Shown piece after piece: positions 28,630 through 37,058 of a DNA stretch of 64,000 bases. A program made the position numbers and the translations under genes. The stretch spans positions 1,240,001 through 1,304,000 of the forward strand of contig CP025323.1 of NCBI GenBank assembly GCA_004014935.1. The letters run 5' to 3'. This stretch comes from Saccharomycopsis malanga (taxonomy: Eukaryota; Ascomycota; Saccharomycetes; Ascoideales; Saccharomycopsidaceae). The notes beneath the pieces are model-generated. The model ran no database searches, was not told where the DNA came from, and worked only from the letters and a program-made list of their open reading frames with translations. The number at the start of each line of letters is the position of its first letter. Within the stretch, counting starts at the first letter, position 1.

Positions 28630-29641
28630 TTTTGCTAAGGTTTCGTGATTTTCTGTAGTTGTGAATAATGTTAAAAGTTGAAAAATTTCAACCAATTTTT
28701 CAATATATTGGCTCCTTGTCGTCCGCATTGGTAATTTTTCAGAATATGGTCATGTGATACATGGTGAATTATCAGGAAAAAGAAAATAGGGCTGTAGATG
28801 TGACTTTTATGGGGCACGTGCAGAGAAATAGGGCGGAAGTAGCTTCTTCATTATTTCAACATGCATTATCAACTATGCTAGTTCATGGTAAAGTTGTTGA
28901 ATGGTTAGTTGAGTATAACGCAGTGAGAGAATTGGAATGGAGATATAGATTATGTGCAGAGTGGTGATTGCAGTAGGCTGTAAGGCTGTAACTAGAGTAT
29001 CATAGGGAACTAAGGTGACTGACAATTGCAATGAGAAGAAACAAATCAATTATAAAAGCTTGAAGAGTATGTTTGTGGGCCATTTTGTAGCGAGACTGAT
29101 AATAAAAGACTCAATTGAGTTAACTGAGCCCAATAATGGTGAACAAAGAATAGAAACAGACGAAAAAGAACCCACTAGTAGTGAACAAAGATAAAATTGA
29201 GAGAGCTTTCTTTACGCTGTAATGGTGATTTTTATCAAAATTGCTACTTTTATCACACACTGTAGCTGTCGAATATAACTTAGAATGGCAGATTAATCAC
29301 CATAACATACTGGTTTTCACTCTATGTGACTATATATATATTGCAATATGGGAAACTACAGGCATGCATCTCGACGCACTTTGCTGCACCAGTTGTTCGA
29401 GGCTGCTGATCGGATATGCAGCCGAACGTCATTCTAAGGCATGCCTGAGATGTTAAAGAGGTCTCTAATCAAGAAGTTTCTTTCTCCAATGAATAAAAAG
29501 GTTTGAAAATGGAAAGGTTGTGTATTAATAATTAGTTCCAAGGAGATATATTGTATGACAAGTTGTATCATACGACACAGGACATATTATATGAGGAAAT
29601 AGTATACGGCTGATAACAACTGTCAAGAGTACTGAACAAGC
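28630..29641. other. RPS20/RCH1 divergent intergenic region
   Basis: One kilobase without a gene. It contains CACGTG at 28815-28820 and many TATA-like strings. No small coding gene can be supported. Confidence 0.5.
28815..28820. promoter_or_regulatory. Cbf1-type E-box upstream of RPS20
   Basis: CACGTG about 185 bp before the RPS20 ATG. In Candida-type yeasts Cbf1 together with Tbf1 binds many ribosomal protein promoters, so this is a plausible activator site. No Rap1 site is evident nearby. Confidence 0.4.
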
Positions 29642-30952
29642 ATGGGGAAAATGAACAAAAAAAGTCGAACATATAGATGTAGCAAGGCTATACTACTATT
29701 TGCCATTTCACAATGGTTTTATATAATTCTTGCTGCGCTTATTGCAATTGCAGCCAAGTTTCCGAACTTTGCACGGCACGGAGGCTTGATCAGAGCAGAA
29801 TATACCATAGGGTATGCAGCAGTAGCATTGATATTCTTTCAAAATGGACTATCGATGAGAACCGGTGTGTTTCTTCAGCATTTAAGTGACTGGAGGTCAC
29901 ATATAATAGCATTGTTGATGCAGTTTCTCGTAACCCCGTCCATTGTGTTTGGAATATGCTCTGGTGTCAGGGCGTGCAATAACAAGAATATCGACCACTG
30001 GATGCTTGTAGGAGCTGTTGTCACGTCAACTTGCCCTACAACTATAGCGTCCAATGTCATGATGACTCGGAAGGCGCATGGTTCTGCCGAAAAGACCATT
30101 TCTGCTGTCTTTGCTGGCAACCTTTTCGGTGCCTTTTTCTCTCCTTTGCTAGTGCAGATGTATCTCAGTAGTCCTGGTTGGGAGTTTGGCAACCCTAAGA
30201 ACGGCTCCAGTTTCCAGCAAGTGTACAAAAGAGTGATGAAACAGCTTGGGCTTTCCGTGTTCATTCCCTTATTTGTAGGTCAATGTGTTTTGAATCTTAA
30301 TCCTAAAAAGGTATTGGAATTCAATCAAAAATACAAGCTCAAGTATGTAGGAAGCATATGTCTTTTACTCAACTTGTTTGCTTCCTTTTCCACTGCCTTT
30401 TATCAGCATGCCTTTACTTCTGTGCCTGGAGCCTCGATTATAATGATATTCTTTCTCAATGCCGGTTTGTATCTTCTTTTTTCTGCCATAACGTTTGGTG
30501 CATCCAGAAACCTTTTGATCAAAAAGTTTATTCTTGATAAGCATGACCGTCATAAAGCTAGTAATCAGCTGGAATCCAAAATCTTTTCTTATTTGTATAG
30601 ATTTCTCGGCCCCTTTTACTTTAGTCCTATGGACACGGCATCACTAATGTTTGTCTGTCCTGCTAAAACCGCTGCTTTGGGTATCTCGTTGACCACCTCG
30701 CAATACGGTGATGATTTCGAATATTTGGGTAAGTTGCTTGCTGCATTGGTGTTGTATCAAACTGAACAGGTTCTTATTGCCAACTTTTTTGTCGTACCTA
30801 TAAAACGCTGGATCATGAGAACTGATGAAATCAACAATACTGATGATGTAGAAAAACGTAAAAAAGATCTCGAGGACGATCAAAATAATGCAACGCGAAT
30901 ACAATCTAATATCATAAGTACCAGTTCACTGTCAAATAACGATGTTTGCTAA
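29642..30952 (+). CDS. RCH1: SBF-like membrane transporter Rch1
   Basis: 436 residues, ATG at 29642; S. cerevisiae Rch1/YMR034C has 434. Bile acid:sodium symporter (SBF) superfamily; in yeast and Candida Rch1 is a plasma-membrane negative regulator of calcium uptake. Around ten hydrophobic segments begin at about residue 17 (ILLFAISQWFYIILAALIA). Conserved blocks: EYTIGYAAVALIFFQNGLSM, LVGAVVTSTCPTTIASNVMM, SAVFAGNLFGAFFSPLL, FVCPAKTAALGISLTTSQYG and LYQTEQVLIANFFVVPIKRW. The C-terminal tail is cytosolic, acidic and lysine-rich. It converges on ARP9. Confidence 0.93.
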   Translation: MGKMNKKSRTYRCSKAILLFAISQWFYIILAALIAIAAKFPNFARHGGLIRAEYTIGYAAVALIFFQNGLSMRTGVFLQHLSDWRSHIIALLMQFLVTPSIVFGICSGVRACNNKNIDHWMLVGAVVTSTCPTTIASNVMMTRKAHGSAEKTISAVFAGNLFGAFFSPLLVQMYLSSPGWEFGNPKNGSSFQQVYKRVMKQLGLSVFIPLFVGQCVLNLNPKKVLEFNQKYKLKYVGSICLLLNLFASFSTAFYQHAFTSVPGASIIMIFFLNAGLYLLFSAITFGASRNLLIKKFILDKHDRHKASNQLESKIFSYLYRFLGPFYFSPMDTASLMFVCPAKTAALGISLTTSQYGDDFEYLGKLLAALVLYQTEQVLIANFFVVPIKRWIMRTDEINNTDDVEKRKKDLEDDQNNATRIQSNIISTSSLSNNDVC

Positions 30953-31029
30953 TATTTGCTATTATTTGTCATTTTTGTTAAAAACCTTGGTTTCGCTTTA
31001 AAGATTGCTTTTATTGAGTTTGAAATTGA

Positions 31030-31260
31030 TCAAAACTTGTATCAATTTATGAATTTATTAAAACTTTTATCAATTTATCAATTTATCAAAACTTGTATCA
31101 ATTTATCAATTTATAATCAATTTATCAAAACTTGTATCAATTTATCAATTTATCAATTTATCAATTTATCAATTTATCAATTTATCAAAACTTGTATCAA
31201 TTTATCAAAACTTGTATCAATTTATCAATTGATCAATTTATCAATTTATGTTCAATTTCA
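31030..31260. repeat. 8-bp TCAATTTA minisatellite with higher-order unit
   Basis: Tandem TCAATTTA units interrupted at intervals by TCAAAACTTGTA, forming a higher-order repeat. An open frame of 117 codons (30956-31309) translates the repeat as IYQF/INLS/IKTC strings and is a by-product. It lies between the convergent ends of RCH1 and ARP9, the only clear content of that spacer. Confidence 0.92.
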
Positions 31261-31393
31261 ACAGTCAATCACTACAACTAACACTCTTCTGCCTTACATA
31301 GCATTATAAACTAATATACATTCTTTATTAAATTTCAATCAAGACAGGGCTCGCTATGGAGAATTGTAAAGAAACAAAAACAAACAAACAGAG

Positions 31394-32818
31394 CTAATGA
31401 TTCAAATCCCAAATCAAATTGGGTCCGTTTTCATCAAAATCTTCTTTTCTAACAACGTATAGTTCGTTACCAATGTTGTTGATAGAAGTGTGATGACTTC
31501 CTGGGCCAAATGATAGTCTTACAAAAACCAAAGCACCTAAGATTGTCAAGTCGTGGATACCTGATGTTCCCACATCTTTCCATTCGAGGAAATATTCTGG
31601 TTTTTTGAGAAACTTGATATTTGTAGGTGCCTGGGCATAGGCTGCAGTATTCTCAGTATTACTAGTAGACCGGAATTTGGCTTCAGGATTGTCATCGTCG
31701 GTATTCGAGGCAACAAGGTAGTTATTTTTCAATGATTCACCCAAATACTCCTTGAAACCTTTGATGGCAGTTGGGTTTCCATTCAAAATAATGTTGGACC
31801 AAAGTTCCAGACGTTTACTGACATCAGGATGTTTATTAATAGTGTAATTAATATAATAATCAATAGCATTGATCAAATCGGCAGATCCTAAGAAACGTTG
31901 TTTGCCAATTGTCAACTCATTACCGTTTGAATCAATAAAGGAATTGTATTCCCTGTCATGATTTGGTTTTTCCTCCTCGGGGTTTTTGCCTTTGCCTTTC
32001 GATTTTTCGTTCTTTTCACGCTCTAAAAGTAACTCCTTTGGCTTGTTGGAGCTTACGATTTTCAAGACATCGATTTCCTCGTCGGCATCGGTGTTGTTAC
32101 TATTTTTGTTACTTTCGGCCAATATCTCATAGATTGGAGACCTTTTCAAATCCTCTATCTGTTGGACAGACAATTCAGGCAAAAGCTTTGACAACTTTTC
32201 ATTTAACGAGTTACCACCAAGCGGTAATGTGAGTGCAGCATGGGTCAACGGCAAGTAATCTACAATCGGTTGGAATGACACCTTGTTATAACCGACATCT
32301 ACAACTAGTGACGTGCTAAGACCGTTGCTACCATAAGCAAAAAGTAAACTCAAGCCATTTGACAACATTGACACTGATGCCAAATGGTCCAAGTTTTCGT
32401 AGAAGTAATTTACTGATTTTTGCAATTGTATTTTAGAAAAGTTCTCAAACATTGGCGAGGATGTGACCACGACAAGATGGATGTTCAAGGCCAGACTGAT
32501 GAATGTTTGTTTATCATCAATATAATACTTAAGGGCAGATTTAAACGCCAATTTGATAAAGTAGTTGAACGCATGATTGTTTTTTATGATTCCGTTTTCA
32601 ATAAATGGGACTTCAGCGCCAGATTGGCCTTCTTCATGCTGTGGTTTAGAACTGAAATAGTTCTTTTTACCATTGGGATGCTGATACACCTTTGTTGGAA
32701 TACTTATACTTTTAGAAGGAAGAACATCATGGAGGGCCGAAACAGGCCCAAATTGAATGTGGGTGTTCGTGGTCCCTAATTGTATAATAAAATACTGGTA
32801 ATCCTTGTGAGGCGCCAT
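31394..32818 (-). CDS. ARP9: actin-related protein 9, chromatin-remodelling subunit
   Basis: 474 residues from the ATG at 32818 (MAPHKDYQYFIIQ, matching the MAP start of yeast Arp9, 467 aa); upstream in-frame sequence has only non-ATG codons. Arp9 pairs with Arp7 in the SWI/SNF and RSC remodellers, binding the HSA helix of the ATPase. Matching blocks: SISIPTKVY, VVDVGYNKVSFQPIVDY, LTLPLGGNSLNEKLSKLLPE, QIEDLKRSPIYEIL, EYNSFIDSNGNELTIGKQRF, a Lys/Glu-rich insert, PEYFLEWKDVG and the end NGPNLIWDLNH (yeast GPAALWDVQF). The actin nucleotide-binding loops are diverged, as usual for Arp9. Confidence 0.93.
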   Translation of the reverse strand: MAPHKDYQYFIIQLGTTNTHIQFGPVSALHDVLPSKSISIPTKVYQHPNGKKNYFSSKPQHEEGQSGAEVPFIENGIIKNNHAFNYFIKLAFKSALKYYIDDKQTFISLALNIHLVVVTSSPMFENFSKIQLQKSVNYFYENLDHLASVSMLSNGLSLLFAYGSNGLSTSLVVDVGYNKVSFQPIVDYLPLTHAALTLPLGGNSLNEKLSKLLPELSVQQIEDLKRSPIYEILAESNKNSNNTDADEEIDVLKIVSSNKPKELLLEREKNEKSKGKGKNPEEEKPNHDREYNSFIDSNGNELTIGKQRFLGSADLINAIDYYINYTINKHPDVSKRLELWSNIILNGNPTAIKGFKEYLGESLKNNYLVASNTDDDNPEAKFRSTSNTENTAAYAQAPTNIKFLKKPEYFLEWKDVGTSGIHDLTILGALVFVRLSFGPGSHHTSINNIGNELYVVRKEDFDENGPNLIWDLNH

Positions 32819-33127
32819 TATTGCCGTTTTCAAATATTTGCTGCTTTTGGTTCCATTTTCTCATATAATCATACCGCCATCCTTCTCATTTTCACCAAGT
32901 TTTATAAATCATACCAGTGTTGCGTAACCAGGGAGCGAAAAATAAAAATGGCGTATTTTTTACGCGTCTAGCGGTATTACCGCATTGGTCCAACTATCAA
33001 CAGACGATCCGGGGAACTAATAAAGAAGGCTGGTAAATAATTTCCAATTGATTGGTTTTGTTTGTTTTTGATGATTTTGTTTGGTAAATTTGATGATTGT
33101 TTGACAATTCAAGCTGAACAATTATTG
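32819..33127. other. ARP9/CSE4 divergent intergenic region
   Basis: No gene. Contains an inverted AGCGGTATTACCGCATT word (GCGGTATTACCGC is a perfect palindrome) at about 32970-32985, a candidate dimeric-factor site. Confidence 0.5.
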
Positions 33128-33220
33128 AACTTATATTGAATACTATTGAATACTATTGAATATTATACTGCTTACTATTGGACATTATATTGCATACTAT
33201 TGGACATTATATTGAATCCC
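33128..33220. repeat. ACTATTG-based tandem repeats just before CSE4
   Basis: GAATACTATT units followed by two copies of TACTATTGGACATTATATTG. The frame of CSE4 runs open through this repeat from an ATG at 33146, but it translates only the repeat, so the repeat is taken as 5' UTR or promoter. Confidence 0.8.
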
Positions 33221-33241
33221 AACCAAAACTCAACATCATCA

Positions 33242-33757
33242 ATGGTTAGATTATCTGGAGGGTCACGGAAATCGCTAGCGTCCAAGTCGGCAAGAAGCAA
33301 AACAATACGAAAGAAGCCCTCGGGTAGAGCATCCAAGGTAAAAGCAGAGCCTGAAGATGATAATATGGAAAGCAGTGGGTCTGATGGAGAATCCAACCCT
33401 GGGATAACGAGAAACCACCCGGCAGACCCTGTAGTGCCTCCCGAACATGCTAAGAAAAGACGCTACCGGCCAGGAACGTTGGCTTTGAAGGAAATAAGAA
33501 GATATCAAAAATCTACCGGCTTGCTCATAAGAAAACTCCCCTTCTCGCGACTCATCAGAGAAATTGCTACAGACTACATAGGCACCCAATACAATCTCCG
33601 GTGGCAGTCGGTGGCAATCCTTGCTCTCCAAGAGGCTGCCGAGGCCTTTCTAGTAAACCTCTTCGAGGACACCAACCTTTGTGCAGTTCATGCTAAAAGA
33701 GTTACAATAATGCAAAAGGATATCCAGCTAGCCCGTAGAATACGGGGCCAGTATTAA
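33242..33757 (+). CDS. CSE4: centromeric histone H3 variant (CENP-A)
   Basis: 171 residues from the ATG at 33242. Replaces H3 in centromeric nucleosomes and founds the kinetochore. The N-tail (about 75 residues, [20 protein letters not shown]) is Ser/Lys-rich and shorter than the ~130-residue tail of S. cerevisiae Cse4. The histone fold reads [74 protein letters not shown]. The Trp in LRWQS and the longer loop 1 (TDYIGTQYN) distinguish it from canonical H3 and fit Cse4. An alternative ATG at 33146 would only add repeat-encoded residues. Confidence 0.97.
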   Translation: MVRLSGGSRKSLASKSARSKTIRKKPSGRASKVKAEPEDDNMESSGSDGESNPGITRNHPADPVVPPEHAKKRRYRPGTLALKEIRRYQKSTGLLIRKLPFSRLIREIATDYIGTQYNLRWQSVAILALQEAAEAFLVNLFEDTNLCAVHAKRVTIMQKDIQLARRIRGQY

Positions 33758-34064
33758 TGTGTGGCCTTGTATGTGTGCTTTGTTTTCGTTTCGCCTATTG
33801 TCTTATGTTTTGTTTTCTGTTTGCATTAATTGCCGGTTATTCTAATTCTCTTGTCCTGCTTGTTTCTTATCATTCACAATGTACATTAATTGATAAAATA
33901 GTTTGTAAATAATTGGATCAACTCATAACCTGTAGTATAACCAGTGAAGATGACAAATTTTCAATTTTTACCAATGGTTTCTTTCTCAACAAAGTTTATC
34001 ATATTCACAAGTAGACGCAAACTTACAGGCTTTTTCTAGAAAATACCAAGTGAGCCACTTTTAT
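33758..34064. other. gene-free spacer after CSE4
   Basis: T-rich 3' region of CSE4; no gene recognised. Confidence 0.5.
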
Positions 34065-34772
34065 TACGAATGAAAGTTCCTTTGAGAATACACAATAAAC
34101 AACACTTTTTTTTTAGCTCTTGGGATACGCATTTCTTTGAAATAAAAGCTCATTTAAACGCTAGAGGAAATGTAAACAATACTAACAACAATCAAAAACT
34201 ATGGAATAACGTCAAGAAATAAAGAAAGCCTCTCTGAGGGGTGAAAAAACACGACTTTTAACAAATTATGTGTAATTTTCGACAACATGATACTTTCTCG
34301 CTATTAAATAATTTTAATGGCCAAATATTAAAGCAAAGTACGTGGCATAAAACTCTAGGACTTGAAGAGTATAGAAATATGATTTTTGTATGGTTTGGCT
34401 TACTGTAAAGACTTTGCAATATAATTTGAAAGAATCAATTTTTTGGAAAAATTGGCGATTTTCCGTTATATCAAATATTTATGCGCAAATCTGACACTTT
34501 TTATTAAAAATAGTACTATAATAAAGCAAAAAATTTTAAGTTGTTGGTGTACATTTTTCCAAATCAAAAAAGCATGGATAGTATTGATTTAATTCAATAA
34601 AACGTTTAATGATTATTCCAAAACTTCAGGAGCGCGAATTGAGTACCAAAACCTCAAGTGAGGAACGCCACACTTGTTTTTCTGCACTATTCTGCGCTAT
34701 TCTGCACTATTTTGTGCGGCGCATGGCCTAACCAACTTGGCCACTTGACAAAAGTAAAGCATATAGGCATGT
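34065..34772 (-). repeat. family B tRNA-headed repeat, copy 4
   Basis: Minus-strand copy: head ATGCCTATATGCTTTACTTT, GGCCAAGTTGGTTAGGCC, then AATAGTGCAG-type repeats and GAGTACC/GGTACTC. It is followed by the family body to about 34065 (short form). The 5' head is at the right end. It lies head-to-head with a family A fragment. Confidence 0.87.
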
Positions 34773-34799
34773 TTCTGAGATTGGAAAATATCCATTCGT

Positions 34800-34886
34800 T
34801 AAAGAGGAAAGACCTTGCAGGATAATTAAGCTGATACCATGAGGAATAGACCTAACAGGCTAACGGGTGAGAAGATTATGATCAAA
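34800..34886 (+). mobile_element. SINE family A internal fragment
   Basis: GACCTAACAGGCTAACGGGT followed by GAGAAGATTATGATCAAAG, preceded by a diverged head module (AAAGACCTTGCAGGATAATT). Both ends are lost. Confidence 0.6.
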
Positions 34887-35419
34887 GAAGACGAAAATAG
34901 AGGAGAAAAAAGAATGTTAAATAGTGGTTGGAACAATGAGGTACCTGAAAGGGCACTCACAAGTTCTAGACAACTACATATAATCAAGGAGTAGCTAAAT
35001 AAGGGGAAAGTGGTTTTGACTATGTAGGAAAACTAGGCAATAAATATTAGTAACATCAAACAAGGAGTATTTCTATCCAGCCGATCAAACCGTAGGACTA
35101 GAAACATATAGAAGTTAATCACCAATGATACAGAACTGACATGTATGAATTTCTCATTAAATAACCCCCATATAGTTCAAAATCAACATCTACTGAATGT
35201 AAGGTACTGTAACCTAGTTTCGTATCCATAGTGTGAATAATGCCTGATTAGACTTACCATATTAAAATTGCCAATACCAATCAACTGTTTTTTATTTCTC
35301 AAGACCTGCTGCTCCGCCATTTGATAATCACTACTACAGACCAAAAAGCACTATACAAATACAATGCACATTAATGCTTTGCTCGTATAATCTCAAAACA
35401 GTCCTACTTGAGATTTTGT
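34887..35419. other. gene-free spacer
   Basis: AT-rich, no coding potential, no recognisable repeat. Confidence 0.45.
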
Positions 35420-35464
35420 AATAACATATATTTCGAGCCCAGTGGTATATACGTGCTATGTTTA
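35420..35464 (-). mobile_element. SINE family A 3' fragment
   Basis: Minus strand reads CATAGCACGTATATACCACT then GGGCTCGAAATATATG, the 3' end of family A with an internal loss. Confidence 0.65.
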
Positions 35465-35637
35465 CCATGTTGGATCTTTTTCTCGTAATATCCGCTAAAT
35501 TACTCTGCCGGGTTTTTTCCTCGTATTAGCTAAACTCCTCCGTTGGGTGTTTTTCTATTTTTCAAGATTACGAGTTTTCAAGTATCCTGCCAGGTCTTTT
35601 GGCTGAGCCATCCCGCGCACAATATCTTGAGGTATTA

Positions 35638-35950
35638 TAATAATAATAATCTTATATTTCAAGCCCAGTACATATCAGTTTTGTATATACGCGCTATGTC
35701 TAAGGGGACTTGGTAAAACCCAGTGGGGAAAACCCAAAAAACTCCATAATTCTGTCACTCAATTGAAAAGTAAGTAGACTTTCTTCTAGGCCATCTTTCA
35801 GACAGTTGCACTTGCCTGTGAAATCACGTTCAGCATCGTAAAAAGCAGCGAGTAAAAGTGTCATCTTGGGAATCGAACCCGTGTTCCTATTAGGTCTTGT
35901 TTTTCTCTTCTCTGAGAGCACGGACCACTGAGCCAAATGGCCCAGTGGCC
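35638..35950 (-). mobile_element. SINE family A copy, long form, abutting the BOS1 stop codon
   Basis: Full-length minus-strand copy: GGCCACTGGGCCATTTGGCT, A-box-like GGCTCAGTGGTCCGTGCTC, CTCAGAGAAGAG, B-box GGGTTCGATTCCC, the central region (TTTTTACGATGCTGAACGTG, CAAGTGCAACTGTC), the 3' block, ACTGGGCTTGAAATATAAGA and a short (TTA) tail. Its first base follows the BOS1 TAG directly. A likely diverged target duplication is TTGAGGTATT (35628-35637) versus TTGAGATATT (35955-35964, inside the last BOS1 codons). Confidence 0.92.
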
Positions 35951-36707
35951 CTATTTGAGATATTTATATATAAAATAGAAACAGACAAACATAAAGACTG
36001 CGCCTCCAAAGAAAACAAATCTGTCCTTGTAAACACGTCTTTCCACCTGTTGGATAGTCGATCTGGAAACCCCAAGAGTGGTTAAACTTGAGGTGAGTTT
36101 TTTCTCAAACTTTATCAAATACTCATTCTGAGTGACAATGTCGTCGAAACTACGCTGTCCCATTTCGAGAATCTCATCCAACTGCTGGCTTGATCTCCCA
36201 AGAGACGCTTTTTCTTTGTACATTCCCTCGCTGTAGCTCATTCCACTGGACCCCAAGCCAGCGCCTGCACTGGCAGAGTACGGGTTTTCAGCGGACGTGG
36301 AGCCGCTGCTTACGGTGTTAATGTGTCTGGATCCACGGTTCAACAACTCGCTTTTATTGCTTTCATACTGTGCCAATTCCTTCTTTTTCTTTGTAGCCTC
36401 GAAACGAGCACGCAACTCGCCTAGTTCTGTACGGAACTTGTTCAATCTGTTTTCATACTTTTGCCTATTTTCCTCATTGGTTTCCTTCTGAATCAAATCG
36501 TTGAGCTCATTGATAGTCCTGTTGAGTCCGGTTATGGACACCGAGACCTGTCCTTGCGCAGAAAGTGGAGCATCGAGATAATTGTTTTCAAAATAACTCA
36601 AGTCCTTCTTGATAGTCTGTATCTGCTTGATTCCATGCCCAAATAACGAGTTCTCTAGCGTCAGTAATTACACACAGCTCCATGCCATTCCATAACTCAC
36701 TTACCAT
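35951..36707 (-). CDS. BOS1: ER-Golgi v-SNARE Bos1, two exons
   Basis: 234 residues. Qb-SNARE (membrin/GOSR2 family) of ER-derived vesicles, acting with Bet1, Sed5 and Sec22 in ER-Golgi fusion. Exon 1 is just the ATG (36707-36705); exon 2 starts at 36652. The joined N-terminus MNSLFGHGIKQIQTIKKDL aligns with yeast Bos1 MNALYNHAVKQKNQLQQEL. Exon 2 carries coiled-coil segments, the conserved QLDEILEMGQRSFDDIVTQN SNARE start, LTTLGVSRSTIQQVERRVYK, and a C-terminal membrane anchor (FVFFGGAVFMFVCFYFIYKY). S. cerevisiae Bos1 has 244 residues and is also spliced near its start. The stop codon is the last triplet before a SINE, so the 3' UTR must be SINE-derived. It is divergent from the Seg1-like gene. 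Confidence 0.95.
36653..36704 (-). other. BOS1: BOS1 intron (52 nt)
   Basis: GTAAGT directly after ATG, branch site TACTGAC, acceptor GAG ending at 36653. The nearer TAG two bases upstream would put exon 2 out of frame, so GAG is chosen because it restores the conserved MNSLFG start. The branch A to intron end is about 8 nt. Confidence 0.85.
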
Positions 36708-37058
36708 CTTCAACCTCTGCTAGCACAATCCTCGTAATTACCATCTAACCAACCTATAACCAAACACCTATCCACTAGCAAAACTCTCATCATATCAAGA
36801 CGCACCAATATGCAGTATCATGTGATACATACTGCACTACGCGTTTAGCAACATAGACAAGCGTCGGGCCACAGCTTGCTGAGGTCATCGGGCCATCGTT
36901 TCAAGCAGTTTTTGACATTTATTTTCACTGTTTTAGCAAGTTGCTTCTGGGCCTGAGATTGGCACTTGCTGGTATATAAGTAGGGCAATTCCTCGTTATT
37001 TTGCGGGTATTGTTGCTGTGTAGCGTAGAGCAGATGTTTGGCCTTGTACCGTATCAAC
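36708..37058. other. BOS1/Seg1-like divergent promoter
   Basis: 350 bp between divergent start codons. GTATATAAG on the plus strand (about 36972-36980) lies about 80 bp before the ATG at 37059 and is a plausible TATA element for the right-hand gene. Confidence 0.5.

Noticed and set aside
30956-31309. 117-codon frame with IYQF/INLS repeats
   Set aside because: Produced by the 8-bp TCAATTTA repeat cycling through the reading frame.
35870-35950. possible genuine tRNA gene on the minus strand
   Set aside because: The box words are good, but there is no acceptor-stem pairing and the same sequence recurs in many dispersed copies with a common non-tRNA body; it is the SINE head.
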